Source of the DNA: Deltaproteobacteria bacterium
GTDB lineage: Bacteria; Myxococcota; XYA12-FULL-58-9
DNA: 64,000 nt
Reading direction: 5' to 3'
NCBI GenBank assembly: GCA_016218825.1
Contig: JACRCV010000118.1
Span: 62,001-126,000 of the forward strand
Shown: in pieces, positions 45,523 to 53,454 of the stretch
How the letters are laid out: every line of letters starts with the position of its first letter
Numbering within the stretch: the first letter of the stretch is position 1
Position numbers and translations under genes: made by a program
The notes under the pieces: model-generated
Told to the model about the DNA's origin: nothing
Seen by the model: only the letters and a program-made list of their open reading frames with translations
Databases searched by the model: none

Positions 45523-47901
45523 GTGCTGCCGGCTCTGACGCCAACGCCCGCCCCGACAGCGGCAAGGAGACACCGACGCGACGTGCGCTCGGCCCTGGTC
45601 CTCGCCGGCGCCGCCACCTTTATAGTGTCGATCGCGCCGATCCTCGCCGGCTGGTACTACCACGGCCTCGACCTGACCCGCGTCGACCTCGGGCTGTTGT
45701 GCGCGGTGCAGGACCAACTGCAGCGGGGCGAAAGCCTCTGGCTGTCGCGCTACCTCGGGGGCGGCGGGCCGCTGTTCGCCCGCCCTGACACCTTGCTCCT
45801 CTATCCGCCGCGCTGGCCGGCGTTCCTGATGCCACCGGACCTCGGCGCCGCCTGGGGCGTCGTCTTCCACCTCACGGCGGCCGCGGTCGCCACGACTTAC
45901 TTGTGCAGCACGTTCCCGGTGCGCCCGAGCATCGCCGCGATCGCCGGCGGCTGCTTCGTCTTGTCCGGCACGGTGCTCGATCTGATCCTGCACGCCAACT
46001 ACATCGTCGCCGCGGCCTGGGTGCCGCTGGCGTGGGCGGCGACGCGCGCCTATCTCCGCTGCCGTGGACGCCGGTTCCATCTACTCACGGTCGGTACGAG
46101 CCTGGCGTTGTTGCTCCTGGGCGGCGAACCACAGGCGTTCGGGATCGCGACCGCGCTCTGCGCTTACGAGAGCGGCGCGGCGCTCATCCGTCACGGTCGC
46201 GCCCGGCTCAGGAAGGTGGCGCTCGGCGTCGCGACGGTCGGCGCCGCCTTCCTGCTCGGGATGAGCCAGTGGCTGGCGACGCTCGCCGAGATGCGCCTGA
46301 CGCCGCGCGGCGCGAGCCTGTCAGCAGACCAGATCTTCGCCTGGCCCTTCGAGCCGCTCACCTGGGCCGCGGTCCTCTGGCCGGGCTTTCTGACCGAGCC
46401 GGCGCGCCCGTACACCCATCTGTGGGCGATCTTCCAGGGCGCGATGGGGCCGTCGTTTCCGTGGAATCGCCAGCCCTACCTCGGGCCGCTGTTCGTCGGC
46501 TGCCTCGTGGCCGGCATGTTCTCACCGCGCTCCCGGCGCGCCGCGGTGGTGGTGCTCGCGGCGTTGTTGCTGGCGCTCGGTGACCGGACGCCGGTGCTGC
46601 CGCTCGCCGCGAAGCTGCTGCCGGGGATCAGCCTGTTCCGCTACCCGGCCAAGTACCTCGTGGTCATGACCCTCGCGGCGGTGGTCGTCGTCGGCGTGTT
46701 CTTGACCCGCCTGGCGCGAGACCGGGCGGCCCGGCGCCAGCTTGGCGTCGCGGCGCTGACGCTCGTCACCTTTGAAGGCGGGGTCTGGTGTTGGCTTCGC
46801 GCCCACGCCGACCTCCTCGACCGGACGGCGGCGGCGGTGCCGGCGGGGGTCGACATCGCGACGCTGCCGCCGCTCAGCACGCTCGTCGAGTCGATGCTGG
46901 TGCAATCGGCGACGCCGCTGGTGCTGGCGCTGGCGCTCTTGGCGATGCCCCGGGCCGCGCGGTTGCGACCCCACGTGGGGTTGCTGATCCTCGCCGATCT
47001 CGCGGTCGCGGCGCCGGCGGCGCTGTTCATCGGCCCGAGCCTCGCCGACCTCACCTCGCCGTTTGCCTCCAACCTCGAGAACCCGGTGCTGTGCGTCGAT
47101 CCGAAGGTGCGCGGCCGCGCGTTCCAGAACGACGCGGTCTACTCCCGCTGGGGAGACCTGGTCGTGTTGCGCGCGCTGCCCGACTCCGAGACCAGCGCCT
47201 GCGACCACGTCGTCACCGCGGTGCCCTACTCGGCGCTCACGAGCTCGATGGCCCAGCACCTGGAGCGCGGCCTGTCGCACCGCCGCGCCGCCGCGGCCCG
47301 GGCGTTGGGCTGCACACACTTCTTGAGCGAGCGGCCGCCGATCGAAGGCACCACCACCCCGCTCCCTTCGACCGCGCCCTGGGTCGAGGGCTACGAGGCC
47401 CTGACCCGCGCTCGCCTCAACGGCGTCGACGACCCGTTGCCGCCGCAGTTCTCGGTGCACCACCCCACCGTCGTCCACGGCGACCTGAAGCTGGTACGCG
47501 CGCTCAGCGCCACCCGCGACGCGGCTGCCGCGGCGCGAATCGTCGACGACCCCCTCGCCCACCTCCCCGAGGGCTCGGCCCTCCCCGAGGGCGCGGCGGT
47601 CACCGGCGTCGAGGTGGTCAGAACGGCGGCGGACGCCATCACCCTGACGGCCTCGGGCAGCGGCGGCGGCGTGCTCGGGGTCAGGAGCGCCTTCCTCGTC
47701 GGCTGGCGCGCCTTTCAAGGCGATGCCGAGCTGCCCACGGTTCGGATCGCGGGCACCCACCTCGGTGTCGTGGTCGCCGACGTCGGCCGCGGCGCCGTGA
47801 CGCTCCGCTACCGCCCGCCGCGGCTGTTCGCGGCCGGCGCCTTGGGGCTCGTCGGGCTCGGCCTCTTGATCGCGCTCAGCGTCGTCGGTCGTCGCTCGTG
47901 A
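45523..47901 (+). CDS. YfhO-like large membrane protein (GT-C type)
   Basis: This 792-residue protein has about ten to twelve membrane segments in residues 25-510 and a soluble C-terminal domain, followed by a last membrane segment near 765-785. Early acidic loops (YYHGLDLTRVDLG, RDYLGGGGPLFARPD-like) and the LFRYPAKYLVVMTLA segment resemble bacterial YfhO and related GT-C glycosyltransferase-like proteins, which modify cell-surface polymers with lipid-linked sugars. Catalytic activity is inference. It starts at GTG 45523. Its end overlaps the convergent RNase D gene by 26 bp. Confidence 0.7.
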   Translation: MLPALTPTPAPTAARRHRRDVRSALVLAGAATFIVSIAPILAGWYYHGLDLTRVDLGLLCAVQDQLQRGESLWLSRYLGGGGPLFARPDTLLLYPPRWPAFLMPPDLGAAWGVVFHLTAAAVATTYLCSTFPVRPSIAAIAGGCFVLSGTVLDLILHANYIVAAAWVPLAWAATRAYLRCRGRRFHLLTVGTSLALLLLGGEPQAFGIATALCAYESGAALIRHGRARLRKVALGVATVGAAFLLGMSQWLATLAEMRLTPRGASLSADQIFAWPFEPLTWAAVLWPGFLTEPARPYTHLWAIFQGAMGPSFPWNRQPYLGPLFVGCLVAGMFSPRSRRAAVVVLAALLLALGDRTPVLPLAAKLLPGISLFRYPAKYLVVMTLAAVVVVGVFLTRLARDRAARRQLGVAALTLVTFEGGVWCWLRAHADLLDRTAAAVPAGVDIATLPPLSTLVESMLVQSATPLVLALALLAMPRAARLRPHVGLLILADLAVAAPAALFIGPSLADLTSPFASNLENPVLCVDPKVRGRAFQNDAVYSRWGDLVVLRALPDSETSACDHVVTAVPYSALTSSMAQHLERGLSHRRAAAARALGCTHFLSERPPIEGTTTPLPSTAPWVEGYEALTRARLNGVDDPLPPQFSVHHPTVVHGDLKLVRALSATRDAAAAARIVDDPLAHLPEGSALPEGAAVTGVEVVRTAADAITLTASGSGGGVLGVRSAFLVGWRAFQGDAELPTVRIAGTHLGVVVADVGRGAVTLRYRPPRLFAAGALGLVGLGLLIALSVVGRRS

Positions 47902-49060
47902 GCAGCGAGAAGATCGGATCGATGAACAACGGCGCGCGCCACCCCTGCAGCTCCGGCACCGCCTCGACCTCGGCGCGGGTGGCGGGCGGCGACCGCGCCA
48001 GATCCTCGAGGACCGCGTTGCCGAGCGCCACCTCCGGATCGACCTGCAACGCCGCCGCTTGATTGAGCCGCAGCTCGCGCAGCGCCTCGAAGCGATGGCG
48101 GGCGGCCGGGTCGAGGAAGCGGCCGGAGCGTCGCCGCGGCCGCCGGTCGCGCGGCGGCTTGTCGACGACCGGGGTCGCCTTCTTCAGCGCCTGCAGGATC
48201 TCCCGCCCGAAGCGACCGATCCCGGCACGGCGCAGCCCGGGACGCGGCTGGAAATCGTCCAGGCTCTCGGGCGGCAGGGTGGCCAAGTCGATGAGCAAGC
48301 GATCGCCGAACACCTTGAACGGCGGCCGGTCGAGCCGCTCCGCGATCCCTTCGCGCAGCAGGTAGAGCGCCCGCACCCGGCCGAGCACCGGCGGCGACAG
48401 CGACCGGATCCCGGCCATGCGCCAGAACCCCGCCGGATCCGGACCGTAGGTCCGTGGCGTCGCGCGCGCCGCAACCTCGGGCAGCCGGCGGAACTCCTCC
48501 AGCGCCCAGGACAACCGGCCGCGCGCCTCGAGCTCCTGCCGCAACAGCGCCGCGAGCTCGGGGAGAAAATGGGTGTCGAAGCGGGCGTAGGCCAGCTGCT
48601 CCTCGGAGAGCGGCCGCCGGGTCCAGTCGGAGCGCTGCAGGCGCTTGTTGGCCTCGAACCCAAAGCGCTGCTTCAGGATCGCGGCCAGGCCGAAGTTCCG
48701 CTCCCCGAGCAGGCGGCTGGCGAGCATGGTGTCGAAGATGCCGTGGACCTCGAAGCCGAAGTCGCGCCGCAGACAGATCAGGTCATAGCAGGCGTCATGG
48801 AAGATCTTGGTGCGTGACGGATCGGCGAACAGCGGCCCGAGCGCCCCCAGATCCTTGAGCGCCAGCGGATCGAGGATGGCGTCGTCGCCGGCCGCCGTCA
48901 TCTGGATCAGGCAGACCTTCTCGCGGTAGTGGTGGAACGAATCGCTCTCGGTGTCCACCGCCACGGCGCTGGCAGCGGCCGAGCGCTCGACCCACTGCGA
49001 CAACCCGTCCGTGGTGTCGATATATCGCGGCAACAAGAGCTCGGTCACTGCTCCCTTCAT
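47876..49060 (-). CDS. rnd: Ribonuclease D
   Basis: This 394-residue 3'-5' exoribonuclease has the DEDDy catalytic residues: DTE in AVAVDTESDSFHHYREK, Asp in IFHDACYDLICLRRDFG, and YxxxD in LAYARFDTHFL. Two HRDC domains follow (about 205-290 and 320-390), the latter in ARHRFEALRELRLNQAAA. RNase D trims tRNA and other stable RNA 3' ends. ATG 49060 follows the upstream lipoprotein stop by 5 nt in the same direction; the in-frame extension to 49240 overlies that gene and is rejected. Confidence 0.93.
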   Translation of the reverse strand: MKGAVTELLLPRYIDTTDGLSQWVERSAAASAVAVDTESDSFHHYREKVCLIQMTAAGDDAILDPLALKDLGALGPLFADPSRTKIFHDACYDLICLRRDFGFEVHGIFDTMLASRLLGERNFGLAAILKQRFGFEANKRLQRSDWTRRPLSEEQLAYARFDTHFLPELAALLRQELEARGRLSWALEEFRRLPEVAARATPRTYGPDPAGFWRMAGIRSLSPPVLGRVRALYLLREGIAERLDRPPFKVFGDRLLIDLATLPPESLDDFQPRPGLRRAGIGRFGREILQALKKATPVVDKPPRDRRPRRRSGRFLDPAARHRFEALRELRLNQAAALQVDPEVALGNAVLEDLARSPPATRAEVEAVPELQGWRAPLFIDPIFSLLTSDDRRR

Positions 49061-49065
49061 ATACG

Positions 49066-50277
49066 CTAAGGCCGCTTCCCAGACCAGGTCCCCACGAGGT
49101 CGGCGCCGATCAGCAGCTGGAAGTGGCCGTTGTCGATGATCCCCGGGTCCGGAGGCGGGTTGCCGAGCCTGTCGGCGACGCCGTCGGCGGGGGCGAGATC
49201 GAGCGCCTTGGCCTTCTGGTCGAACTCCATCACCTCCCAATCGACGGTGATCCCGAGCAACAGGTCGGTGACTTGCTGCAGAACCTCGGTCCGCGCCAGC
49301 ACGCAGGCGCCGCCGACCGCGGGCTGGGCGCCGCAGATCCCGAGGTTGTTACACAGGAACTGCTCGACCCCGGCCTGCACCCCGGCGCAGTTGACGAGGG
49401 CGGTCAGCGCCGCGTTGAGGTCGGGGTACTGGTTGTGGGTGGCGATCCGCACCAGTTGGTTGATCACGTAGAGCACGAACTGCGAGATCTGCATCTCGAC
49501 CTGCCGGCCCGGGAACGCCAACTGGTCGCCGATGAGCGTGCCGGCAAAGGGCCGGGCGCGCGCGCCGATGGTGCCGAAGTTGGTCACCACCTGGTTGAGC
49601 GGCACCGACACCGCGGCACAGCCGGGCCACCCCGGGTCGCTCTCGCCCAACGGACAGTTGTCGATGACCGTCACGTAGCCCCAGGTCCAGACCTCGTTGC
49701 CGGACACTTGCGTCGGCTGGGTCGCGTTGTGTTGCAGGCTCATCGCCCCGACGACCTTCAGGTCCTGAAAGAGGTGCACCACCTCGTTGAGGATGTGGAC
49801 GACGTCCCCCACCCACGCCGGGATGTAGGACAGGATAATGGCGGTGATGATGTCGCCGGCGATCGGCAGATCGACGATGGTCGAGTTGCCGAGCAACACC
49901 TGGTCGATGAAGTCGATCTCGGTGCCGAGGCCCGCGAGCGGCCCGAGATAGTCGGAGAGATCCAGGTGATACTCGGTCAGCCACTGCCCGGTAACCCGGA
50001 GCGTCGCCGGAGGTGGATTGCCTCCGCCACCTCCACCGCCGCCGCCACCACCGCCGCCCCCGCCCCCGCCCCCGCCCCCGGGGTCGGTGGGATCGGGCGC
50101 GACGCACGCGCCGGCTTTGCACTGTTGCCCACTCGGGCAGTCGACGCTGGTAGTGCAGGGGGGCGCGCCTTCCGGGCCGACCTCCACGTTGCCGGAGCCG
50201 AGGCCGTGCAGCGAGTCGTCGCCGCACGCCGCCGCCAGCATCAACGGAATCAGCAGCAGGCCAGGTCTACATCTCAC
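49066..50277 (-). CDS. Lipoprotein with polyglycine tract, function unknown
   Basis: This 403-residue protein starts at GTG 50277 with AGGAGG 5 nt upstream. It has a lipoprotein signal ending in LAAA-Cys and a small Cys-rich module (CTTSVDCPSGQQCKAGACV) of the kind often seen near the N terminus of myxobacterial secreted proteins. An uninterrupted run of 20 glycines follows (from about residue 67). The remaining 300 residues contain hydrophobic helices (IAGDIITAIILSYIPAWVG) and conserved-looking Cys pairs, and match no family I recognise. It is divergent from the PHP lipoprotein gene. Confidence 0.7.
   Translation of the reverse strand: MRCRPGLLLIPLMLAAACGDDSLHGLGSGNVEVGPEGAPPCTTSVDCPSGQQCKAGACVAPDPTDPGGGGGGGGGGGGGGGGGGGGNPPPATLRVTGQWLTEYHLDLSDYLGPLAGLGTEIDFIDQVLLGNSTIVDLPIAGDIITAIILSYIPAWVGDVVHILNEVVHLFQDLKVVGAMSLQHNATQPTQVSGNEVWTWGYVTVIDNCPLGESDPGWPGCAAVSVPLNQVVTNFGTIGARARPFAGTLIGDQLAFPGRQVEMQISQFVLYVINQLVRIATHNQYPDLNAALTALVNCAGVQAGVEQFLCNNLGICGAQPAVGGACVLARTEVLQQVTDLLLGITVDWEVMEFDQKAKALDLAPADGVADRLGNPPPDPGIIDNGHFQLLIGADLVGTWSGKRP
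50020..50079 (-). repeat. Trinucleotide repeat encoding 20 consecutive glycines
   Basis: Twenty GGN codons, mostly GGC/GGG/GGT, form a 60-bp tract that is prone to slippage and in-frame length change. Confidence 0.85.
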
Positions 50278-50485
50278 GACTGCCTCCTCGAACGTCGTCT
50301 CCAGCCACGCGCCCGGAAGCGCCGCTCAGTTCGCGCCGGGGCGCCTCGGAGCTCCACGACCCGAGACATCCCTGGGATCAGTATCGGCGGGGACACCGGG
50401 CTGTTTCTCGTGATGCAACGAGAGTGGACGCCTGCAGACGCGTCGCGTCATCGCGGGTCGCGCGACCCACCGGCGCCTTCCGTGC

Positions 50486-50515
50486 GTGACAACCGGCGCG
50501 GGCACGGGCTAAGGT
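50486..50515 (+). promoter_or_regulatory. Promoter candidate for the PHP lipoprotein
   Basis: GTGACA (50486-50491), an 18-bp spacer and TAAGGT (50510-50515) end 7 nt before ATG 50523, suggesting a leaderless mRNA. The rest of 50278-50485 shows no gene. Confidence 0.45.
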
Positions 50516-50522
50516 GCACCCG

Positions 50523-53426
50523 ATGCACCCGGTCCCGCTCGCGGTAATCGTAGCCCTTTGTACCCTCGGCTGTAGTCTCGAACGCCCCGCGGCCGGGATC
50601 ATCGACGACGACAACGCCGATTCGATCCTCCTTCGTGGCCCGTTGGCGGCGGGGACGATCGGCGACTACTTCCTCAGAAACGATCGCCTGGTTGCCATCG
50701 TTCAGAAGCCGGGCCGGATCTTCGGCCCCGGACCGTACGGCGGCAACCTGATCGACGTCGGCGCGACCGAGCGGCGGGACGACCCCCTGAACGAGGCGAT
50801 CCCGTTCATGCAGCTCGGGCTCACCGCCAACTTCACCTCGGTGCGCGTCGTCGACGACGGCTCGGCGGGCGGGCCGGCGGTGATCGAGGCCGAGGGCGAA
50901 GACGCGATCTGGGACTTCATCAACATCCAGACGCTGTCGCCGCTGTTGCGCTACGAGACCGACGAGAACGGCAACGCCGTCGGCCTCTTGAAGTTCGATC
51001 CGAGCGCCGACCTGCCGCTGTCGCTGCGCGCCCGCTACAGCCTCGGCAAGCACGACACCCACGTCGAGGCGCGCTACTTCATCCGCAACACCGGTGCCGT
51101 AAAGATCGACTTGCACCCGGGTTTCGCGATCGCGATGCCGGGCGCGGTCGAGCCGTTCACCCCCGGGCGCGGCTTCGACGATCCGGGAGTGGATCTCTCG
51201 GACCCGCTGTCGGCGCTGACGATGGAGATGGACACGCCGTTCATGGCCTACCAGGGCGACGGCTACGCCCTCGGGGTGCACAGCGTCGACTTCTTGGACG
51301 CCGCGGCGGTGAAGAGGCTGGCGGTGGGCGTCGTCGGCATGGCGGTGGTGATGGTCGGCGACAAGAACCTGTTGAGCGTGCTCGACGTCAAGGGGCCGTT
51401 GGTCCTGGCGCCCGGCGAAGAGCGCGGCCTGGGGTTCGACCTGGTGCTCGGCCGCGACGTCGGCGACGTGCGGACCTGGGTGGCGGCGAAGAGCGGCGAC
51501 CCGACCGCCGTCGGTGAGCTCCAAGGCACGGTCGTCGAGCGCGGCGGCGGCGCCGTCCCGGGCGCGCGCGTCGCCCTCCTCGATCTCCAAGACGGCGACG
51601 TCCTGCTGTCGTTCGTCGCCGACCGGGACGGCCGTTTCGGCGGCAAGGTGCCGGCGGGCAGCTACCACATCGCCGCCGACGACCTCGCGCGCCTCCCGGA
51701 CCCGGGCCGGCAAGTGACCATCACCGCGGGCGCGGTCACCTCGATGCCGATCGAGCTCGCCCCCCCGGGGCACGTCGCGATCGAGGTCCAGTCGGCGAAC
51801 GCCGTCGACCAGAGCGCGCTCGCCTTCACGCCGTGCCGGCTGCTCCTCATCGGCCAGGGGTATGCGCGCGACGGCGGCCTCTGCGGCCCCGGCCCGTGCA
51901 CCGGGAACGTTCCATTCCGCCACGGCAAGCGCTTCGAGCTCGGCGCGCCGACCCCCTACGCCGCCCACCTGCTCCACTGCAGCACCGGACTCGGTCCCGA
52001 GGCGGCGCTCGCGGTGGTGCCCGGCAAGTACCTGGCGGTGGTCAGCCGGGGTCCGGAGTACGACACCGTCGTGCGCCTGCTCGACGTCGCCGCCGGCGCC
52101 ACCGTGACGGTCGCCGGCGTCCTGCACCGGGTCGTCGACTCGAAGGGCTACGTCGCCGGCGATTTCCACGTGCACCAGCTCCCGTCGCTCGACTCGGTGG
52201 TCGAGCTCGAGCAGCGCCTCGCGAGCGTGGTCGCGGCCGGCATCGAGTTCTTCGCGACCACCGATCACGACGTGGTCAGCGATCTGCGGCCGCTGGTGGC
52301 GCTCCTCGGCCTCACCGACCAGGTCGAGACGATCCCGGGCGTCGAGGTCAGCACCATCGATCTCGGCCACTTCAACGGCTACCCGATCGAGCCCAGGGCC
52401 GGGATGCAGAACGGCGATCCACCCGACTGGGCCGGAGGTCGCGCCCGTCCTAGCCCCGGCGAGCTCTTCGACCGCATGCGGCTGCGGGGCGCCGAGGTCG
52501 TCCAGGTGAACCACCCGCGCATGCGCCGCTCGTACTTCGACGCCATCGGCATGAAGGTCGACCTCGAGGGCGGCACGATCTACCACGACCCGAGGGTGGC
52601 GCCGTCGCCCGAGCTGATGCACATGGCGCCGGGCTCGGCGCTGTTCTCGCCGAACTTCGACACCCTCGAGATCTACAACGGCCTGGCGCAGGGCTCCGCC
52701 GAGGCGGCGATGCGCGATTGGTTCAACCTCCTGTCGATGGGCTTGCGGCCCACCGGCGTCGCGGTGAGCGACACCCACGGGGTGTTCAACCGCAACCCCG
52801 GAGAGCCGCGGACCTACATCGCCGCCAAAGACGACCGGCCGCCGTTCGCGTCGGTGTCGGAGCTATTGCAGAACCTCAAGGCCGGCCACGTGTTCGGCTC
52901 GAGCGGCCCGCAGCTCACGGCCGTCCTCAGCGCCGGCGACCAGAGCGCGACCTTCGGCGACCTCCTGACGCCCGCGACCTTGCCGCTCCGCCTCGACATC
53001 CACGTCGAGACCGCGACCTGGTACGGCGTCAGCGCCGCCGAGATCTTCATCACCCAGACCTACGCCGACCAGAGCGGCGACTCGTCGACGCTGGCGCTGT
53101 CGCCGACCTTGACGCTGCCGCTCGCCGGCCTCGAGGTGACGCGCGCCAACGGCGGCGTCGGCAAGATCTACGACGCGAGCGTCGATCTGGACGCTCTCCA
53201 GCTCCCGGAAGGCGACGGTTGGATCGTCGTCCGGGTGCGGGGTGTCGGCTGGAGCCTGTATCCGGTCTGCCTCTCCGGGGGGAACGTGACGTTCGATCCG
53301 GCCGCCACCACGCCGGAGACCTTCGCGGTGCTCTCGGGCGGCAGCGAGCCGTTCGCGTTCGGCAACCCGATCTTCTTCGACCGCAACGCCAACGGCGTCT
53401 ATGACCCGCCATTCCCGATGCGCTAG
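50523..53426 (+). CDS. PHP-domain phosphoesterase-like lipoprotein (CehA/McbA-like)
   Basis: This 967-residue protein has a lipoprotein signal ending in TLG-Cys. Residues 20-310 form a beta-rich domain; near 335-420 is a carboxypeptidase-regulatory-like module (LQGTVVERGGGAVPGARVAL, then GRFGGKVPAGSYHI). The PHP metal motifs follow: HxH in AGDFHVHQLPS near 550, DHD in FFATTDHDVVSDL, Glu in IPGVEVS, His in VNHPRMRR, and DxH in VAVSDTHGVF near 745. All metal ligands appear present. PHP/CehA proteins hydrolyse phosphoesters or similar bonds; the substrate is unknown. ATG 50523 is preferred; GTG 50514 adds three residues. Confidence 0.82.
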   Translation: MHPVPLAVIVALCTLGCSLERPAAGIIDDDNADSILLRGPLAAGTIGDYFLRNDRLVAIVQKPGRIFGPGPYGGNLIDVGATERRDDPLNEAIPFMQLGLTANFTSVRVVDDGSAGGPAVIEAEGEDAIWDFINIQTLSPLLRYETDENGNAVGLLKFDPSADLPLSLRARYSLGKHDTHVEARYFIRNTGAVKIDLHPGFAIAMPGAVEPFTPGRGFDDPGVDLSDPLSALTMEMDTPFMAYQGDGYALGVHSVDFLDAAAVKRLAVGVVGMAVVMVGDKNLLSVLDVKGPLVLAPGEERGLGFDLVLGRDVGDVRTWVAAKSGDPTAVGELQGTVVERGGGAVPGARVALLDLQDGDVLLSFVADRDGRFGGKVPAGSYHIAADDLARLPDPGRQVTITAGAVTSMPIELAPPGHVAIEVQSANAVDQSALAFTPCRLLLIGQGYARDGGLCGPGPCTGNVPFRHGKRFELGAPTPYAAHLLHCSTGLGPEAALAVVPGKYLAVVSRGPEYDTVVRLLDVAAGATVTVAGVLHRVVDSKGYVAGDFHVHQLPSLDSVVELEQRLASVVAAGIEFFATTDHDVVSDLRPLVALLGLTDQVETIPGVEVSTIDLGHFNGYPIEPRAGMQNGDPPDWAGGRARPSPGELFDRMRLRGAEVVQVNHPRMRRSYFDAIGMKVDLEGGTIYHDPRVAPSPELMHMAPGSALFSPNFDTLEIYNGLAQGSAEAAMRDWFNLLSMGLRPTGVAVSDTHGVFNRNPGEPRTYIAAKDDRPPFASVSELLQNLKAGHVFGSSGPQLTAVLSAGDQSATFGDLLTPATLPLRLDIHVETATWYGVSAAEIFITQTYADQSGDSSTLALSPTLTLPLAGLEVTRANGGVGKIYDASVDLDALQLPEGDGWIVVRVRGVGWSLYPVCLSGGNVTFDPAATTPETFAVLSGGSEPFAFGNPIFFDRNANGVYDPPFPMR

Positions 53427-53442
53427 CCGCGCCCCGGGCTGC

Positions 53443-53448
53443 TATACT
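53443..53448 (+). promoter_or_regulatory. -10 box candidate for the MYXO-CTERM-like lipoprotein
   Basis: TATACT lies 6 nt before ATG 53455. No ribosome-binding site and no clear -35 box is present; the gene could also be read through from the PHP gene 28 bp upstream. Confidence 0.35.
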
Positions 53449-53454
53449 CTGACG

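Noticed and set aside
50448-52778. 776-codon open frame on the minus strand
   Set aside because: It lies opposite the PHP-domain lipoprotein, whose metal-binding motifs are intact; the shadow is His/Arg/Asp-rich and has no family match.
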